NCBI GenBank assembly: GCA_016292805.1
Contig: JAEDFM010000075.1
Span: 1 to 5,249 of the forward strand
Source of the DNA: Treponema sp.
GTDB taxonomy: Bacteria > Spirochaetota > Spirochaetia > Treponematales > Treponemataceae
Length of the DNA: 5,249 nt
Reading direction: 5' to 3'
Shown here one piece after another: positions 5,200 through 5,249 of the stretch. The translations under genes and the position numbers were made by a program. Within the stretch, counting starts at the first letter, position 1. The number at the start of each line of letters is the position of its first letter. The notes beneath the pieces were generated by a model. The model was not told where the DNA came from, made no database searches, and saw only the letters and a list, made by a program, of their open reading frames with translations.

Positions 5200-5249
5200 G
5201 ATACTGGCAATATTTTATCTTTACTGTTGTATAAATCCCTGGGACCCGC
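5200..5249. other. Unassigned tail of the window
   Basis: Nothing supported is seen here beyond a very short palindrome, TCCCTGGGA (5236-5244). No ribosome binding site or start codon for a following gene is visible on either strand, and the stretch is too short to judge. Confidence 0.5.

Noticed and set aside
1..5249. CRISPR array, transposase or phage genes
   Set aside because: No regularly spaced direct repeats and no coding sequence of these types are present on either strand.

Overview
The window looks like part of an AT-rich chromosome, most probably from a host-associated Treponema or a close relative. That genus call is an inference from general appearance (AT-rich third positions, glutamine mostly CAG, hairpin-rich intergenic repeats, sugar-transporter content). 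No marker gene in the window proves it. All four recognisable genes lie on the + strand.

Positions 1-411 hold no recognisable gene. This stretch is packed with small perfect hairpins, apparently joined by a long-range closing helix (1-7 with 117-123). An intrinsic terminator with a GAAA tetraloop follows (168-202), then two further palindromes, an AT-rich promoter region and a small inverted repeat just ahead of the first gene. The hairpin block may be a small structured RNA, the 3' UTR of a gene to the left, or an intergenic repeat cluster.

Positions 412-3686 are a carbohydrate ABC importer operon lacking its ATPase. It comprises a family 1 solute-binding lipoprotein (412-1758) and two MalF/MalG-type permeases (1865-2854 and 2847-3686) that overlap by 8 bases. 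A strong hairpin plus T tract between the binding protein and the permeases (1777-1808) probably lets the binding protein be made in excess. The ATP-hydrolysing subunit must be supplied from elsewhere, as is usual for importers that share an MsiK/UgpC-type ATPase. The substrate cannot be read from the sequence.

Positions 3687-5025 hold the operon terminator and then a PucR-type transcriptional regulator. The longest open frame of the regulator starts inside the terminator hairpin and gives a false lipoprotein-like leader. The convincing start is the ATG at 3856, behind a strong ribosome binding site. A candidate promoter overlapping two 15-base direct repeats lies upstream of the terminator, so the hairpin may also attenuate the regulator gene. 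The regulator is the natural candidate to control the transporter, an unusual partner because the family is best known for purine and glycerate or related catabolic control.

Positions 5026-5249 have no supported gene. They contain a 152-base intergenic element bounded by a perfect 15-base inverted repeat and filled with nested stems. It shares the 8-mer ACGTCGCG (in inverse orientation) with the palindrome at 229-274, so both may belong to a dispersed repeat family. I did not find a novel multi-gene system. The most interesting material is the non-coding structure at both ends and the regulator leader.
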